From Allomuricauda sp. NBRC 101325 (GTDB taxonomy: Bacteria; Bacteroidota; Bacteroidia; Flavobacteriales; Flavobacteriaceae), in NCBI RefSeq assembly GCF_030268205.1, contig NZ_BSQF01000003.1, positions 235,687 to 299,686 of the forward strand: DNA of 64,000 nucleotides, given 5' to 3'. The notes beneath the pieces are model-generated. The model did not search any database and had not been told where the DNA came from. It saw only the letters and a program-made list of their open reading frames with translations. The translations under genes were made by a program, and so were the position numbers. Below are positions 25,928 through 35,714 of this stretch, piece by piece (positions within the stretch are counted from its first letter, which is position 1; each line of letters opens with the position of its first letter).

Positions 25928-26911
25928 TTAAAAATCTATGCCATCTTTATTTTTTTTACCGCGCTTTTTTGACTTTTTCTTATTGGAATTCTTTTTGATT
26001 TTACCATTTACACCCGATTGCTGCTCCACAATGGGAATAAACTCATCTTTATGAAAATCCAATCGGTAGGAGAAACCGAGCACGGCAAATACTCTTGAGG
26101 GGGAATCGTTAAAGCCAGAGCCCAAATGAAAATCTGCCTGGAAGTTTTTATTGATCAAACGGGCCACCCCGGTTCTCAAGATTACATCGGAATATCTATC
26201 TCCAGAGATGCCCTGTCCTTCAAAAAACACGCTCCATCTGGGGTCGCGGAAAGCATGGGTAACCGAAAGGGCAAAGCGCCACTCAGGAAAATCAGTTGTA
26301 ATTCTGTCGTAAACAATATTGGAAATCAAAACAAACCGTGGTGAGAGCCTACTTTGTGTAGATACGGCACCTCGGTATGAAATGGTAGGTTCGCCAATAT
26401 AAAATGGGTTGTCTCCCAATGTAAAATTGGCACCGCCATAAAGCGATACGGCCGGAATCAAGTTTTTCCATTGGAACAAATTATTGGCCCTCCAGCTATA
26501 TAAATTGGGTTTGTTGCGCTCCGGATCTTTATAAGGGTCAAAGATCAAATATTTTACCCCAGCACGGTTTCGGGAAAAATTGGTCAATTTACCTTCGATT
26601 CCCAAATCGGGATAGGTAATGTTCTGCGTGATAAAAGAGCCTTCGACCAGTACCTCCAATTCTTCAAAAAGCAATCCGTACCTAAGTGCGTAATCAATGC
26701 CAAGAATATTGGAATCGGAATTCAGGTCCACATTGTCCTGTTGTTCATACAACATGCCCACTTCCGCTTGCACCACATTTTTACCAACGGCATAGGCACT
26801 TGGAGCCCTTCCAGGTCGGTTCGAATTGATGACATCGGTATATTGAGCGCATAGTATTGCGGGAAAAAGCAAGAATAGGGGCAATGACTTTTTAATGATG
26901 GAAAAATCCAT
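25928..26911 (-). CDS. Outer-membrane transporter-like protein (MetA-pathway phenol degradation-like barrel)
   Basis: 327 residues. A signal peptide (MDFSIIKKSLPLFLLFPAILCAQ) is followed by NSNRPGRAPSAYAVGKNVVQAEVGMLYEQ, typical of the PF13557-type barrels annotated as transporters in Bacteroidetes. Repeated aromatic amphipathic strands follow (IDYALRYGLLFEELEVLVEGSF, NFSRNRAGVKYLIFDPY). The C-terminus is unusual: a strongly basic tail (KKNSNKKKSKKRGKKNKDGIDF) after the last barrel strand. No aromatic-degradation genes are nearby. Confidence 0.8.
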   Translation of the reverse strand: MDFSIIKKSLPLFLLFPAILCAQYTDVINSNRPGRAPSAYAVGKNVVQAEVGMLYEQQDNVDLNSDSNILGIDYALRYGLLFEELEVLVEGSFITQNITYPDLGIEGKLTNFSRNRAGVKYLIFDPYKDPERNKPNLYSWRANNLFQWKNLIPAVSLYGGANFTLGDNPFYIGEPTISYRGAVSTQSRLSPRFVLISNIVYDRITTDFPEWRFALSVTHAFRDPRWSVFFEGQGISGDRYSDVILRTGVARLINKNFQADFHLGSGFNDSPSRVFAVLGFSYRLDFHKDEFIPIVEQQSGVNGKIKKNSNKKKSKKRGKKNKDGIDF

Positions 26912-26970
26912 ATAACTAGGTTTTAATACTTTTTTAAGATACGTTTTACGGGATTACGTGACTAACAGTG

Positions 26971-26978
26971 TAATTTTG
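26971..26978 (+). promoter_or_regulatory. -7 element of the glycan operon
   Basis: TAATTTTG matches TAnnTTTG exactly and lies 20 bases before the ATG of the DUF4834 gene, the first gene of a four-gene operon. No clear -33 box. Confidence 0.5.
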
Positions 26979-26997
26979 ATACAATAATAAAAGCTAT

Positions 26998-27261
26998 ATG
27001 GTTTTATTACAAACGATATTAATAGCCGTCTTATTATACTATGGCTTTAAAATGCTATGGAAATGGTTGGCACCCTTAATGCTGAACTATGCAGTAAAAA
27101 AGACCAGTGAAAAATTCGGTCAGCAGTTTGGCAATTATGAAGATAGCTACAGGAAAGAGACAAGGGAAGGGGAGACTACGGTTGACAAAAAGCCCTTCAC
27201 ACGAAAATCGAATCCCTCAAAAAAAGTTGGAGAATACATAGATTTTGAGGAAATTGATTAA
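26998..27261 (+). CDS. DUF4834 family small membrane protein
   Basis: 87 residues: one N-terminal membrane segment (LLQTILIAVLLYYGFKMLWKW), then an amphipathic stretch and a charged cytoplasmic tail ending KVGEYIDFEEID, as in DUF4834. Function is unknown. It heads an operon with a YfhO membrane protein, a glycosyltransferase and a flippase. Confidence 0.85.
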   Translation: MVLLQTILIAVLLYYGFKMLWKWLAPLMLNYAVKKTSEKFGQQFGNYEDSYRKETREGETTVDKKPFTRKSNPSKKVGEYIDFEEID

Positions 27262-27285
27262 TATTTGTCTTTTCAAAACCTATCC

Positions 27286-29718
27286 ATGAATCTTTCTCCA
27301 AAAGCCCTAATTACACATATTTGCGTTATCGGTTTGTTTATTCTTGCCTCATTGGTCTATTTTTATCCAGTGCTGCAGGGGAAGGCCATTTACCAGTCAG
27401 ATATTGCCCAATACAAGGGCATGGCCAAGGAAAGGGACGATTTTAAACAAGTCACGGGAGAAGAATCCTATTGGACCAATAGTGCTTTTGGAGGTATGCC
27501 CACTTATCAATTGGGTGCCAATTATCCACACGATTATGTGAAAAAGCTAGATCGATTGATTCGGTTTTTACCAAGACCAGCCGATTATCTTTTTTTGTAC
27601 CTGATTGGGTTCTACATTTTATTGCTGTGTCTTAAAGTTGACTTTCGATTGGCAGCTTTAGGAGCATTAGCCTTTGGATTTTCCACCTACCTGATTATTA
27701 TTTTAGGGGTAGGGCACAACGCCAAAGCCCATGCTTTGGGTTACATTCCGATGGTTTTGGGAGGAATCATTCTCGTATTTAGAAAAAAATACATCCTCGG
27801 TTTTATACTGACTGCTTTGGCAATGGCCTTGGAGATAAGTGCCAACCACTACCAAATGACCTATTATTTTATGTTGTTGGTTGTAGTCTTCGGTTTGGTC
27901 TATCTGATCTATGCCATCAAAGAAAAGGAATTAAAGCACTTTTTTATATCGGTAGGACTTTGTGTGTTGGCGGTAGTCTTATCCGTAGCCACGAACGCCA
28001 CTGGACTTTTGGCCACCAAGGAATATGCAGATTGGAGTACGCGTGGTAAATCAGAATTGACGATCAACCCTGATGGAAGCCCAAAGGCAATTAGCACTGG
28101 TTTGGACAAGGATTATATTACCCAATATAGTTACGGCATTGCCGAATCTTTGGATTTGTTCGTTCCTAGATTGTTCGGAGGTTCAGGAAATGAGGATTTG
28201 GGCAAGGATTCCAAAGCCTATGAATATTTGACCAATCAAGGATTAGCTCCGAGCAAAGCGCTGGAATTATCGAGTGGGTTGCCCTTATATTGGGGAGATC
28301 AGCCGATTGTTGCAGGACCTGCTTATGTTGGAGCGATAATTTTCTTTTTGTTTGTTTTGGGCGTGATTTTGGTGCCGGGCAAGAAAAAATGGTGGTTGCT
28401 TTCGGGTGCCATCTTGTCTTTGGTATTGTCTTGGGGTAAAAATTTCCCTTTGTTGACCAATTTCATGATCGATTACTTCCCGCTTTACAATAAGTTTAGG
28501 GCGGTATCTTCCATTCAGGTGGTATTGGAACTTTGTTTACCGTTGCTTGGCATATTGGGGCTTCGCGAGCTGTTTAAATCTTCAGTGGATTCCAAAGAAA
28601 AAATGAAGGCGTTAAAGTTAAGTTTCTTCATTGCTGCGGGATTGGGCATTTTGATTTTCCTTTTAAAAGGTTTCTTCAATTTTGAAGGCATGCGGGACGA
28701 AATGTATCGTGGCTACTTTGGAGATGAGCTCATGGGCATGATCCAAAGGGACCGGGAGGCCGTCTACATCAGCGATACCATCAGATCCTTGATTTATGTG
28801 GCCTTGGCCGCTGCTGTTTTGTGGTTTTTCATCAAGGAGAAGATCAACCGAAACATTATGGTTTTTGCGATGAGTGCCTTGATTTTATTTGATTTGGTGG
28901 GTGTGGCCCTTCGCTACGTGAACGAAGATGATTTTGTGCGTCAACGCGAGGTAAACGAACCTTTTCAAGCCAGTCAGATAGATCAGATGATCCAGCAAGA
29001 CAATTCCATTTTTAGGGTATTTGATCCTAATGAAGGCATTAATGGCGCAAGAACATCCTATTTCCATAAATCGATTGGAGGATATCATGCCGCCAAGCCA
29101 AGGGCGTTGGAAAATTTGGTGGAATACCATTTATATCGAAACAATTTGGAGGTATTGAACATGTTGAATGTGAAATACATTATCCAAGAAGATGAGGATG
29201 GCAGCAGTTTCCCTGCTTTGAATGATAACGCCAATGGCAATGCTTGGTTTGTATCCGAATTGTTGCCCGTATCAAGTGCGGATGAATCCATTCAAAAATT
29301 GGCGGATTTCAATTCCAAGTCACAAGCGGTAGTGAATACAAAAACGTATCCTAGCCTCACAAAACACCGTTACGAAGTGGATTCCTTGTCCCAAATCAAC
29401 TTGGTGGAATATCGACCTGATTATCTGAAATATGAATCGACCAATTCTAATGAAGGTTTTGCGGTATTTTCGGAAATGTATTATCCATCGGGTTGGAATG
29501 CCTTTATAGATGGTGAACCACAACCACACTTTAAAGTGGATTACGCCCTAAGAGGGATGAAGATTCCAGCAGGTGAGCACCAAATCGAATTCTTGTTTGA
29601 ACCAGAAGTAGTGCAGACAGGAAGTCAAATCTCCCTTGCCGCCTGTATTCTTTTAGGTTTGATCATTGTGGGAGGTGTGGGCTTTTCCTTTTACCCTAAA
29701 AAATCGGAAGATTCGTAA
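27286..29718 (+). CDS. YfhO family membrane protein
   Basis: 810 residues from the ATG at 27286; an in-frame TTG at 27265 is less likely. A large N-terminal membrane domain (about 8-530) has a dozen or so hydrophobic segments. An early extracytoplasmic loop SDIAQYKGMAKERDDF resembles the acidic catalytic loop of GT-C glycosyltransferases. A soluble C-terminal domain (about 550-790) ends with one membrane segment. YfhO proteins in Gram-positives glycosylate teichoic acids using lipid-linked sugars; in Bacteroidetes the acceptor is unknown. The stop overlaps the next start (TAATG). Confidence 0.9.
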   Translation: MNLSPKALITHICVIGLFILASLVYFYPVLQGKAIYQSDIAQYKGMAKERDDFKQVTGEESYWTNSAFGGMPTYQLGANYPHDYVKKLDRLIRFLPRPADYLFLYLIGFYILLLCLKVDFRLAALGALAFGFSTYLIIILGVGHNAKAHALGYIPMVLGGIILVFRKKYILGFILTALAMALEISANHYQMTYYFMLLVVVFGLVYLIYAIKEKELKHFFISVGLCVLAVVLSVATNATGLLATKEYADWSTRGKSELTINPDGSPKAISTGLDKDYITQYSYGIAESLDLFVPRLFGGSGNEDLGKDSKAYEYLTNQGLAPSKALELSSGLPLYWGDQPIVAGPAYVGAIIFFLFVLGVILVPGKKKWWLLSGAILSLVLSWGKNFPLLTNFMIDYFPLYNKFRAVSSIQVVLELCLPLLGILGLRELFKSSVDSKEKMKALKLSFFIAAGLGILIFLLKGFFNFEGMRDEMYRGYFGDELMGMIQRDREAVYISDTIRSLIYVALAAAVLWFFIKEKINRNIMVFAMSALILFDLVGVALRYVNEDDFVRQREVNEPFQASQIDQMIQQDNSIFRVFDPNEGINGARTSYFHKSIGGYHAAKPRALENLVEYHLYRNNLEVLNMLNVKYIIQEDEDGSSFPALNDNANGNAWFVSELLPVSSADESIQKLADFNSKSQAVVNTKTYPSLTKHRYEVDSLSQINLVEYRPDYLKYESTNSNEGFAVFSEMYYPSGWNAFIDGEPQPHFKVDYALRGMKIPAGEHQIEFLFEPEVVQTGSQISLAACILLGLIIVGGVGFSFYPKKSEDS

Positions 29719-30986
29719 TGCGAAAAGTTTTGGTCATAGCGTACTATTGGCCTCCAGCTGGTGGACCAGGGGTACAACGTTGGCTTAAATTTGTAAAATA
29801 TCTGCCCGATTTTGGGTTTGAACCTATCGTTTATGTGCCCAAAAATCCAAGTTACCCCATCGTGGATGAGAATTTGGTTTTGGAAGTGCCGGCAAACATC
29901 AAAATACTAAAACAACCCATTAAAGAGCCTTACGCATGGGCTTCGTTACTTTCCAAGAAAAAAACAAAGACCATAAGTTCAGGTATCATCAAGGAAAAGA
30001 ACCCTTCAGTCTTGGAAAAGGTATTACTTTGGGTTCGTGGAAATTTATTTATTCCAGATGCTCGTAAACTTTGGGTTAATCCTTCGATAAAATATTTGGC
30101 AAAGGTTATTGCCGATGAAGGCATTCAGACCATTATCACAACGGGACCGCCCCATAGTTTGCATTTGATTGGATTGGGTTTAAAGAAAAAATACAACATT
30201 CAATGGATTGCGGATTTTCGTGACCCATGGACATCAATCGGTTATCATAAAAACTTACGATTAACCGAATATGCTAGGGAAAAGCACAAGGCCTTGGAAA
30301 AAGGGGTGTTGTTAAAAGCCGATAAAATTGTAGTGACCAGCAATACCACCAAATCTGAATTTGAGAGCATTACCCCAAAGCCCACAAAGGTCATTACCAA
30401 TGGATATGATGATGAATTGTCGACTGTTTCTCTGGATGCTGAATTTACCATTTCTCATATGGGTTCATTGTTAACGGGTAGAAACCCTTTAGGGTTTTGG
30501 CAAGCTATACAGGAATTGAACCGTGAAAACCAAGAATTTAAAAGGTCCCTGAAAATTCAATTAGCAGGAGTAGTGGGGGAAGAGGTGCTGAAGTCTATCA
30601 AGGATTTTGGATTGGAAAGTTATGTGAAACAGATGGGTTATTTGTCCCATGACGAAGTTTTATTGGTTCAGCAGAAATCCCAATTACTTTTGTTGTTGGA
30701 AATAGATTCGGAAGAAACCCAAGGCATTATTCCGGGCAAAATTTTTGAGTACTTCAACGCAAAACGACCTATTTTGGCCATTGGACCAACAGGTTGGGAG
30801 GCAGGCCTCATGGTAGATGAGTATAAGGCGGGCAATTTTTGTTTGCACCCCGATGTTGCGCAAATAAAATCGGTACTTTTAAATGCTTTTCAAGAGTATC
30901 AAAATAATACTTTAGTGTGCAACTCCGTCGGAATTGAACAATTTCATAGAAAAGCATTAACGGAATCTTTGGCTAAATTTATCTGA
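29718..30986 (+). CDS. Glycosyltransferase, GT4-like (GT-B fold)
   Basis: 422 residues. The start VLVIAYYWPPAGGPGVQRWLKF is the typical glycine-rich acceptor-side loop of this group. The region TTGPPHSLHLIGLGLKKKYNIQWIADFRDPW and the C-terminal donor-binding part (GIIPGKIFEYFNAKRPILAIGP) follow GT-B glycosyltransferases. It would add a sugar to a lipid-linked or polysaccharide precursor in the cytoplasm. Start and stop overlap both neighbours by one base (TAATG, TGATG), indicating translational coupling. Confidence 0.9.
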   Translation: MRKVLVIAYYWPPAGGPGVQRWLKFVKYLPDFGFEPIVYVPKNPSYPIVDENLVLEVPANIKILKQPIKEPYAWASLLSKKKTKTISSGIIKEKNPSVLEKVLLWVRGNLFIPDARKLWVNPSIKYLAKVIADEGIQTIITTGPPHSLHLIGLGLKKKYNIQWIADFRDPWTSIGYHKNLRLTEYAREKHKALEKGVLLKADKIVVTSNTTKSEFESITPKPTKVITNGYDDELSTVSLDAEFTISHMGSLLTGRNPLGFWQAIQELNRENQEFKRSLKIQLAGVVGEEVLKSIKDFGLESYVKQMGYLSHDEVLLVQQKSQLLLLLEIDSEETQGIIPGKIFEYFNAKRPILAIGPTGWEAGLMVDEYKAGNFCLHPDVAQIKSVLLNAFQEYQNNTLVCNSVGIEQFHRKALTESLAKFI

Positions 30987-32452
30987 TGGGTATTGTTCTA
31001 AAACAGTCCATACAAAATGTAGTGGTAACCTATGCAGGTTTCTTGTTTGGGGCCGTCAACACCCTATTTCTTTATACCAAGATTTTACCTGACGAATATT
31101 ATGGCCTGGTCACATTTATCTTGGCATCGGGAGCCATTCTTATGCCGGTCATGGCTTTTGGTGTGCACAATACGTTGGTTAAATTTTATAGTGGATACAG
31201 CGATCAGGACAAAGACAGTTTTTTAAGCTTGATGCTATTGGTCCCTTTATTGGGTATAATTCCAATTGCCTTAATTGGAATGGTTTGGTACGATGCATTG
31301 GGGGATTGGGTTTCGCAAGTGAACTCCATGGTAAAAGATTATTTATGGTATGTTTTCTTTGTGGGACTCGCCATGGCCTATTTTGAAGTATTTTACGCTT
31401 GGTGCAAGGTGCACATGAAATCGGTCTTTGGGAATTTCATGAAGGAGGTTTTTGCCCGTATTGGAGTATCGATCCTATTGCTTCTCTTTTATTTTGATAT
31501 AATTTCCTTGGATGCGTTTTTCAAGTGTTTGATAGGACTGTACCTTTTAAGAACCATCATTATTCAACTCTATGCCTTTCGTTTACGGTTTCCGAAAATC
31601 AGCTTTAAGTTTCCAACAGCAACTCGAGAGCTACTGTCTTATTCGTTTTTGATTATTTTGGGAGGTTCGGCCGCTCTGATCTTGTTGGAAATAGACAAGG
31701 TAATGCTCAATCAATTTATCAGTATTGAAAATGTGGCCTATTATGGTGTATCGGTCTACATTGCCACAGTAATTATTGTTCCCTCGCGATCCATGCACCA
31801 AATTACCTATCCGTTAACTGCTGAGCTCTTGAATGCTGGAGATATTGATGGGTTGGGAAAATTATATCAAAAGTCGTCATTGACCCTTTTCATAGCTTCT
31901 GGAATTTTATTTGTCCTTATCATTTTAAATTTGGGCGACCTATATCAGATGTTGCCCGAAAATTATCGAAATGGATTTACCATCGTTTTTTTGATCGGGT
32001 TGGCCAAGGTAATTGATTCGATGCTGGGTAATATCAATTCGATTCTTTACAACTCCCAATATTATAAAACGGTATTGATTTTTGGTGTTTGCCTCGCTGG
32101 TTTGACCATAGTTTTAAACTTGATTTTGATTCCAAAATTTGGATTGGAAGGGGCTGCTTTTGCGAGTTTTATCTCCATTTTCATATTCAATATAGTGAAG
32201 TTGGTTTTTGTAAAAATGAAATTTGGCATTTCGCCATTTACAGCGGCAACCTTTAAAGTTTTGGCAACTTTGCTCTTATTGTCAGCCTTATTTTCATTTT
32301 TTGATTTTTCGTTTCATCCTATTTTAAACATAGCACTTAAGTCTGCTTTGATTGTCATAATGTTTTTGGGGATCCTGTATCGGTTTAATTTATCTGAAGA
32401 TGTTTCGGGTATTTTGGCCAAATGGCTCAAAAAAATACCCCGCAGTGAATAA
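30986..32452 (+). CDS. Oligosaccharide flippase family protein (Wzx-like)
   Basis: 488 residues with about 12-14 membrane segments (VTYAGFLFGAVNTLFLYTKI, ILASGAILMPVMAFGVHNTLVKFYSGY, and paired segments at the C-terminus). The MATE/MOP-superfamily pattern with a polysaccharide-biosynthesis C-terminal domain fits a translocase of lipid-linked oligosaccharides. It ends the YfhO-glycosyltransferase operon, so the three products likely make, flip and attach one envelope glycan. The 3' end overlaps the terminator of the convergent gene. Confidence 0.9.
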   Translation: MGIVLKQSIQNVVVTYAGFLFGAVNTLFLYTKILPDEYYGLVTFILASGAILMPVMAFGVHNTLVKFYSGYSDQDKDSFLSLMLLVPLLGIIPIALIGMVWYDALGDWVSQVNSMVKDYLWYVFFVGLAMAYFEVFYAWCKVHMKSVFGNFMKEVFARIGVSILLLLFYFDIISLDAFFKCLIGLYLLRTIIIQLYAFRLRFPKISFKFPTATRELLSYSFLIILGGSAALILLEIDKVMLNQFISIENVAYYGVSVYIATVIIVPSRSMHQITYPLTAELLNAGDIDGLGKLYQKSSLTLFIASGILFVLIILNLGDLYQMLPENYRNGFTIVFLIGLAKVIDSMLGNINSILYNSQYYKTVLIFGVCLAGLTIVLNLILIPKFGLEGAAFASFISIFIFNIVKLVFVKMKFGISPFTAATFKVLATLLLLSALFSFFDFSFHPILNIALKSALIVIMFLGILYRFNLSEDVSGILAKWLKKIPRSE

Positions 32453-32468
32453 ATCCAACTACGGGGTA
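32428..32468 (-). terminator. Terminator of the basic secreted-protein gene
   Basis: On the minus strand TACCCCG (32468-32462) pairs with CGGGGTA (32442-32436), followed by a T-run. It sits inside the last codons of the convergent flippase gene. Confidence 0.7.
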
Positions 32469-32494
32469 AACAACTAACCAACCTAAAAACTTAT

Positions 32495-33676
32495 TTAATT
32501 CCTTCTAGAATTATTTGATTTTGAAGCTCTTGAAGAACTTGACTTTACGGTTCTTGAGCTATTTCCTGGACTACTTTTTACGGTAGTTCTTGTGCTTTTA
32601 CCAACAGTCGCTCTGCTACCGTTTCCATTACCTCTACTTGTTACAGAATTACTTGATTTTCTGTTTACGGTTTCAGGTTTTCTGTAATTTGTTTTGGTGG
32701 AACGTGTTACGGTTCTACCGTTGTCGTTAGTGGTAACCCTTTTTGTGTTCACACTTGTTTTATTGGGCGAACGAGTAACCGTGGTGCTGGAAACGCTTCT
32801 GCTGCTTCTATTGCCATTGTCCGCTTTTTTGTAATCGTTTTTACGAACAACCTTGTTTGGGCTTTCTTGTCTTCTAACCGTATTGTTGGAACGTGCAACA
32901 TTGTTTCCTTTGTTGTAATTGTTTTGTTCCACATATCTATTGCTTCTTCCAGAATCACCACGTCTTTGAACATTGTTGTCGCGTACGGCAACTCTCTTAT
33001 CATTTCTATAGATATTGTCCCTTCTATAACTATTATCGTTTCTATATTCCCTACCAATTTTAGCGTAGGTTCTACGGGTATTATATCTGTAAGGGGCATA
33101 GTAGGTATATCTCACAGGGCTGTAATATCTTCTGTAAGGTCTTGCATACACATTACAGAATCCAACTGCCGGTCTGGCAAAATACCTGTGGTAAGGTCTG
33201 TACACATAATATCTATTGTAGATGTTGATGTATCCGGTATAGTGGCTGAAAACTCCACCGCGGTAATAAATGTTCAAACCACCGATTCTACGAACCCTAC
33301 CATTGTTGTACCAGATGTCCACATTACCAATTTGAGACACACGTCCGTAGTAATCGTAAAAAACTGGGATGTTCTCTACTTGGACTACGGCACCGTAATC
33401 ATCATATTGTACATAAGGGTTATAGTTATATCCAGAGTTGAAAGTAACTCCAACATTCCCAATTTGTGCTCCAACATTTACATTGACCCTGTTATCCATA
33501 TAAAAGTCGAACTCACCATCCGGATATACGGAAAAGGTCACTCCATCTTCCACAAAGATGAAAGAATTTCCATATCGATAATTGTCAACAGTCACAGTTG
33601 AATTATCTATTGATGCTGCTTGGATACTTGGTATTCCAAAAGCTATCGCTGCTACAAAGAGTACTAACTTTTTCAT
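32495..33676 (-). CDS. Secreted Tyr-rich / basic low-complexity protein, unknown function
   Basis: 393 residues with a signal peptide (MKKLVLFVAAIAFGIPSIQA). The first half (about 25-165) contains loosely repeated YG/IG units (GRVSQIGNVDIWYNNGRVRRIG, then GLNIYYRGG) rich in Tyr and Asn. Residues of about 150-210 are Tyr/Arg-rich (RPYHRYF, RPYRRYYSPVRYTYYAPYR), and the rest to the end is a disordered Ser/Asn/Arg/Lys/Thr tail with almost no acidic residues. The predicted charge is strongly positive. I do not recognise a named family. It is probably periplasmic or surface material that could bind acidic polymers; this is inference. Confidence 0.75.
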   Translation of the reverse strand: MKKLVLFVAAIAFGIPSIQAASIDNSTVTVDNYRYGNSFIFVEDGVTFSVYPDGEFDFYMDNRVNVNVGAQIGNVGVTFNSGYNYNPYVQYDDYGAVVQVENIPVFYDYYGRVSQIGNVDIWYNNGRVRRIGGLNIYYRGGVFSHYTGYINIYNRYYVYRPYHRYFARPAVGFCNVYARPYRRYYSPVRYTYYAPYRYNTRRTYAKIGREYRNDNSYRRDNIYRNDKRVAVRDNNVQRRGDSGRSNRYVEQNNYNKGNNVARSNNTVRRQESPNKVVRKNDYKKADNGNRSSRSVSSTTVTRSPNKTSVNTKRVTTNDNGRTVTRSTKTNYRKPETVNRKSSNSVTSRGNGNGSRATVGKSTRTTVKSSPGNSSRTVKSSSSRASKSNNSRRN

Positions 33677-33788
33677 ACTATCAGTTTTAAGTTCCAGATG
33701 TACCTATTTACATCCACTCTTAAATAATCAAGCAGCGTGCCAAAAATTAAAATAAATTGTAACTAACTGATATATAATTAAATAAAAA

Positions 33789-35705
33789 TTAATTTTTAAT
33801 GATAAACATAGACCTTCTATTTAATTGATGTTCTTCTTCGGAGCATTTTACACCATTGGCACAGTGATTCAACAATTGGGTTTCCCCATAACCTTTTGAA
33901 GTTAATCTAGTGGATTGAATACCGTGGTCTATCAACCATTTTCTTGTAGAGCTCGCCCTATTTTCGGAGAGTTTTAAGTTAAAAGAGGAACTGGACCTGG
34001 AATCGGTATGGGATTCAATATGGATTTTTAATTGGGGATATTCCTTTAAAGCCTGCAAAATTTTGGCCAATTCCACTTCGGCATCCGGTCGTATGTTGGA
34101 TTTGCCATAATCAAAATAGATAGGTTGAAGATCCAAACGACAACCAAGGTCATCGGGTGGGCAATCGGGCGGAACCAATTGAATATCTACTTGAAGGGCA
34201 TTTTTACCATTGGGAGTAGTTAAAGTGGTTTCGGTGGGTAGATACTTTTTGTCCTCGCTGGTTGCCCTTATAGCATATTGTTTCAGGCAATCCACAAAAA
34301 CAGTAAAGGAATAGGTGCCCGATTCAGAAGTCCGTTGTTCATTTATTGGATTGTTTTTATCGTCAATCAATGTAACCATTGCGCCAGAAACTGGTTCTCC
34401 TGTTAGGGCATCGGTAACCAGACCTTCGAGTGTAATGTCACAACTTTCGTAAAAGGCATAGATATCGTCTGAAACACTACCATCTTCACCATCCCTATTG
34501 GAGGAAAAATAACCGCTGTTCAAGGTTTCGTTGATGATGAATCCAAAATCGTCTTGGTTGGTATTTATTGGTTTTTTAAGATTAACTACCTTTTCATCAT
34601 TTTCTTTGATGTTCAGGGAAACAACAAAAATATCCAAACCACCAAGTCCCACATGGCCATCACTGGAAAAGTACAGATTATTGGACTCACTAATAAATGG
34701 GAACGATTCACGTTCAATGGTGTTTATCGTATTCCCAAGGTTTACGGGTTTTCCATAACTATCGCCATCTAAAATATCAACATACCAAATATCAGATTTA
34801 CCCAAAGTCCCTGGCATATTCGATGAAAAATACAATCGCTTTTCATCGATACTCAATGTGGGGTGGGCTACGGAATAGGAATCGCTATTAAAAGGCAGTT
34901 CCTTAATATGGGTCCATTCGCCCTTGGTATTCTTTTCTGCCTTGTAGATTTTTAGTCCAACCAACCTATTTTTTCCTCTCTTTTTCTTGCCGTTGATGTA
35001 ATTGTTTCGTGTAAAATATACTGTTTCCCCATCTTTGGTAAATGCCGTTGAGGATTCATGATAAGGAGTGTTGATATTACCCTTTAAGGCAATGGGGTTT
35101 TTCAGTTTTCCGATAGAATCTTTTTCCGCTTCGAACAAATCCAAGAAGGGGAGACCTGTCCAATCATCCGTTTTGCTCCCTTTGGTATTTTTAGATGCGG
35201 ATGCATAGACAATTTTTTCTCCATAGAATGATGGTCCAAAATCGGAACTGCCAGATGATTCAGTGGCATTGATTATGGAGTATTCCGTTTCAATGGAGTC
35301 CAAAAGGGTATTAAGGGCATAATTGTTAACTGTAGTATTTTGAATGGACTGTCGGTATTTTTCCATCATTTTTGAAGCGGCTGCGTATTGGTCTATACTT
35401 TTTAAAGACTGGGCATATCTATAATAATAGTCCGTTTCCATAGCTTCGGGATAACTCATTAAAAGGCGGTTGTACCACTCCACGGCCTCAATGTATTCAC
35501 TGTTGAAATAATAGGTATCTGCCAATTTTTTAAACACTTGGGCAGACTGATACCCATCCTTTACGATGTTCAGATAAATTTTTCGGGCATCGATGTAGGC
35601 ATAATTGTCAAATTCTTCGTCTGCTTTTTTGATTTTTGGATTTTGAGCCCAAGTGGTTAGAACTAATAAGCAGAATGATATGATGGGTATGACTCGTAAT
35701 TTCAT
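33789..35705 (-). CDS. OmpA-family protein with TPR, PD40 and CarboxypepD-reg domains (T9SS-associated)
   Basis: 638 residues. Signal peptide (to TTWAQ), TPR-like repeats at about 22-150, WD40-like PD40 beta-propeller units at about 190-420 (AHPTLSIDEKRLYFSSNMPG, FPFISESNNLYFSSDGHVG, GYFSSNRDG), a carboxypeptidase-regulatory-like domain at about 425-510, and an OmpA peptidoglycan-binding domain at about 525-638 (IYFDYGKSNIRPDAE, IESHTDSRSSSSFNLKLSENRA). This architecture accompanies PorP/SprF genes and probably links the secretion or attachment machinery to peptidoglycan. It follows the PorP gene by nine bases in the same operon. Confidence 0.93.
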   Translation of the reverse strand: MKLRVIPIISFCLLVLTTWAQNPKIKKADEEFDNYAYIDARKIYLNIVKDGYQSAQVFKKLADTYYFNSEYIEAVEWYNRLLMSYPEAMETDYYYRYAQSLKSIDQYAAASKMMEKYRQSIQNTTVNNYALNTLLDSIETEYSIINATESSGSSDFGPSFYGEKIVYASASKNTKGSKTDDWTGLPFLDLFEAEKDSIGKLKNPIALKGNINTPYHESSTAFTKDGETVYFTRNNYINGKKKRGKNRLVGLKIYKAEKNTKGEWTHIKELPFNSDSYSVAHPTLSIDEKRLYFSSNMPGTLGKSDIWYVDILDGDSYGKPVNLGNTINTIERESFPFISESNNLYFSSDGHVGLGGLDIFVVSLNIKENDEKVVNLKKPINTNQDDFGFIINETLNSGYFSSNRDGEDGSVSDDIYAFYESCDITLEGLVTDALTGEPVSGAMVTLIDDKNNPINEQRTSESGTYSFTVFVDCLKQYAIRATSEDKKYLPTETTLTTPNGKNALQVDIQLVPPDCPPDDLGCRLDLQPIYFDYGKSNIRPDAEVELAKILQALKEYPQLKIHIESHTDSRSSSSFNLKLSENRASSTRKWLIDHGIQSTRLTSKGYGETQLLNHCANGVKCSEEEHQLNRRSMFIIKN

Positions 35706-35714
35706 GCAAATATT

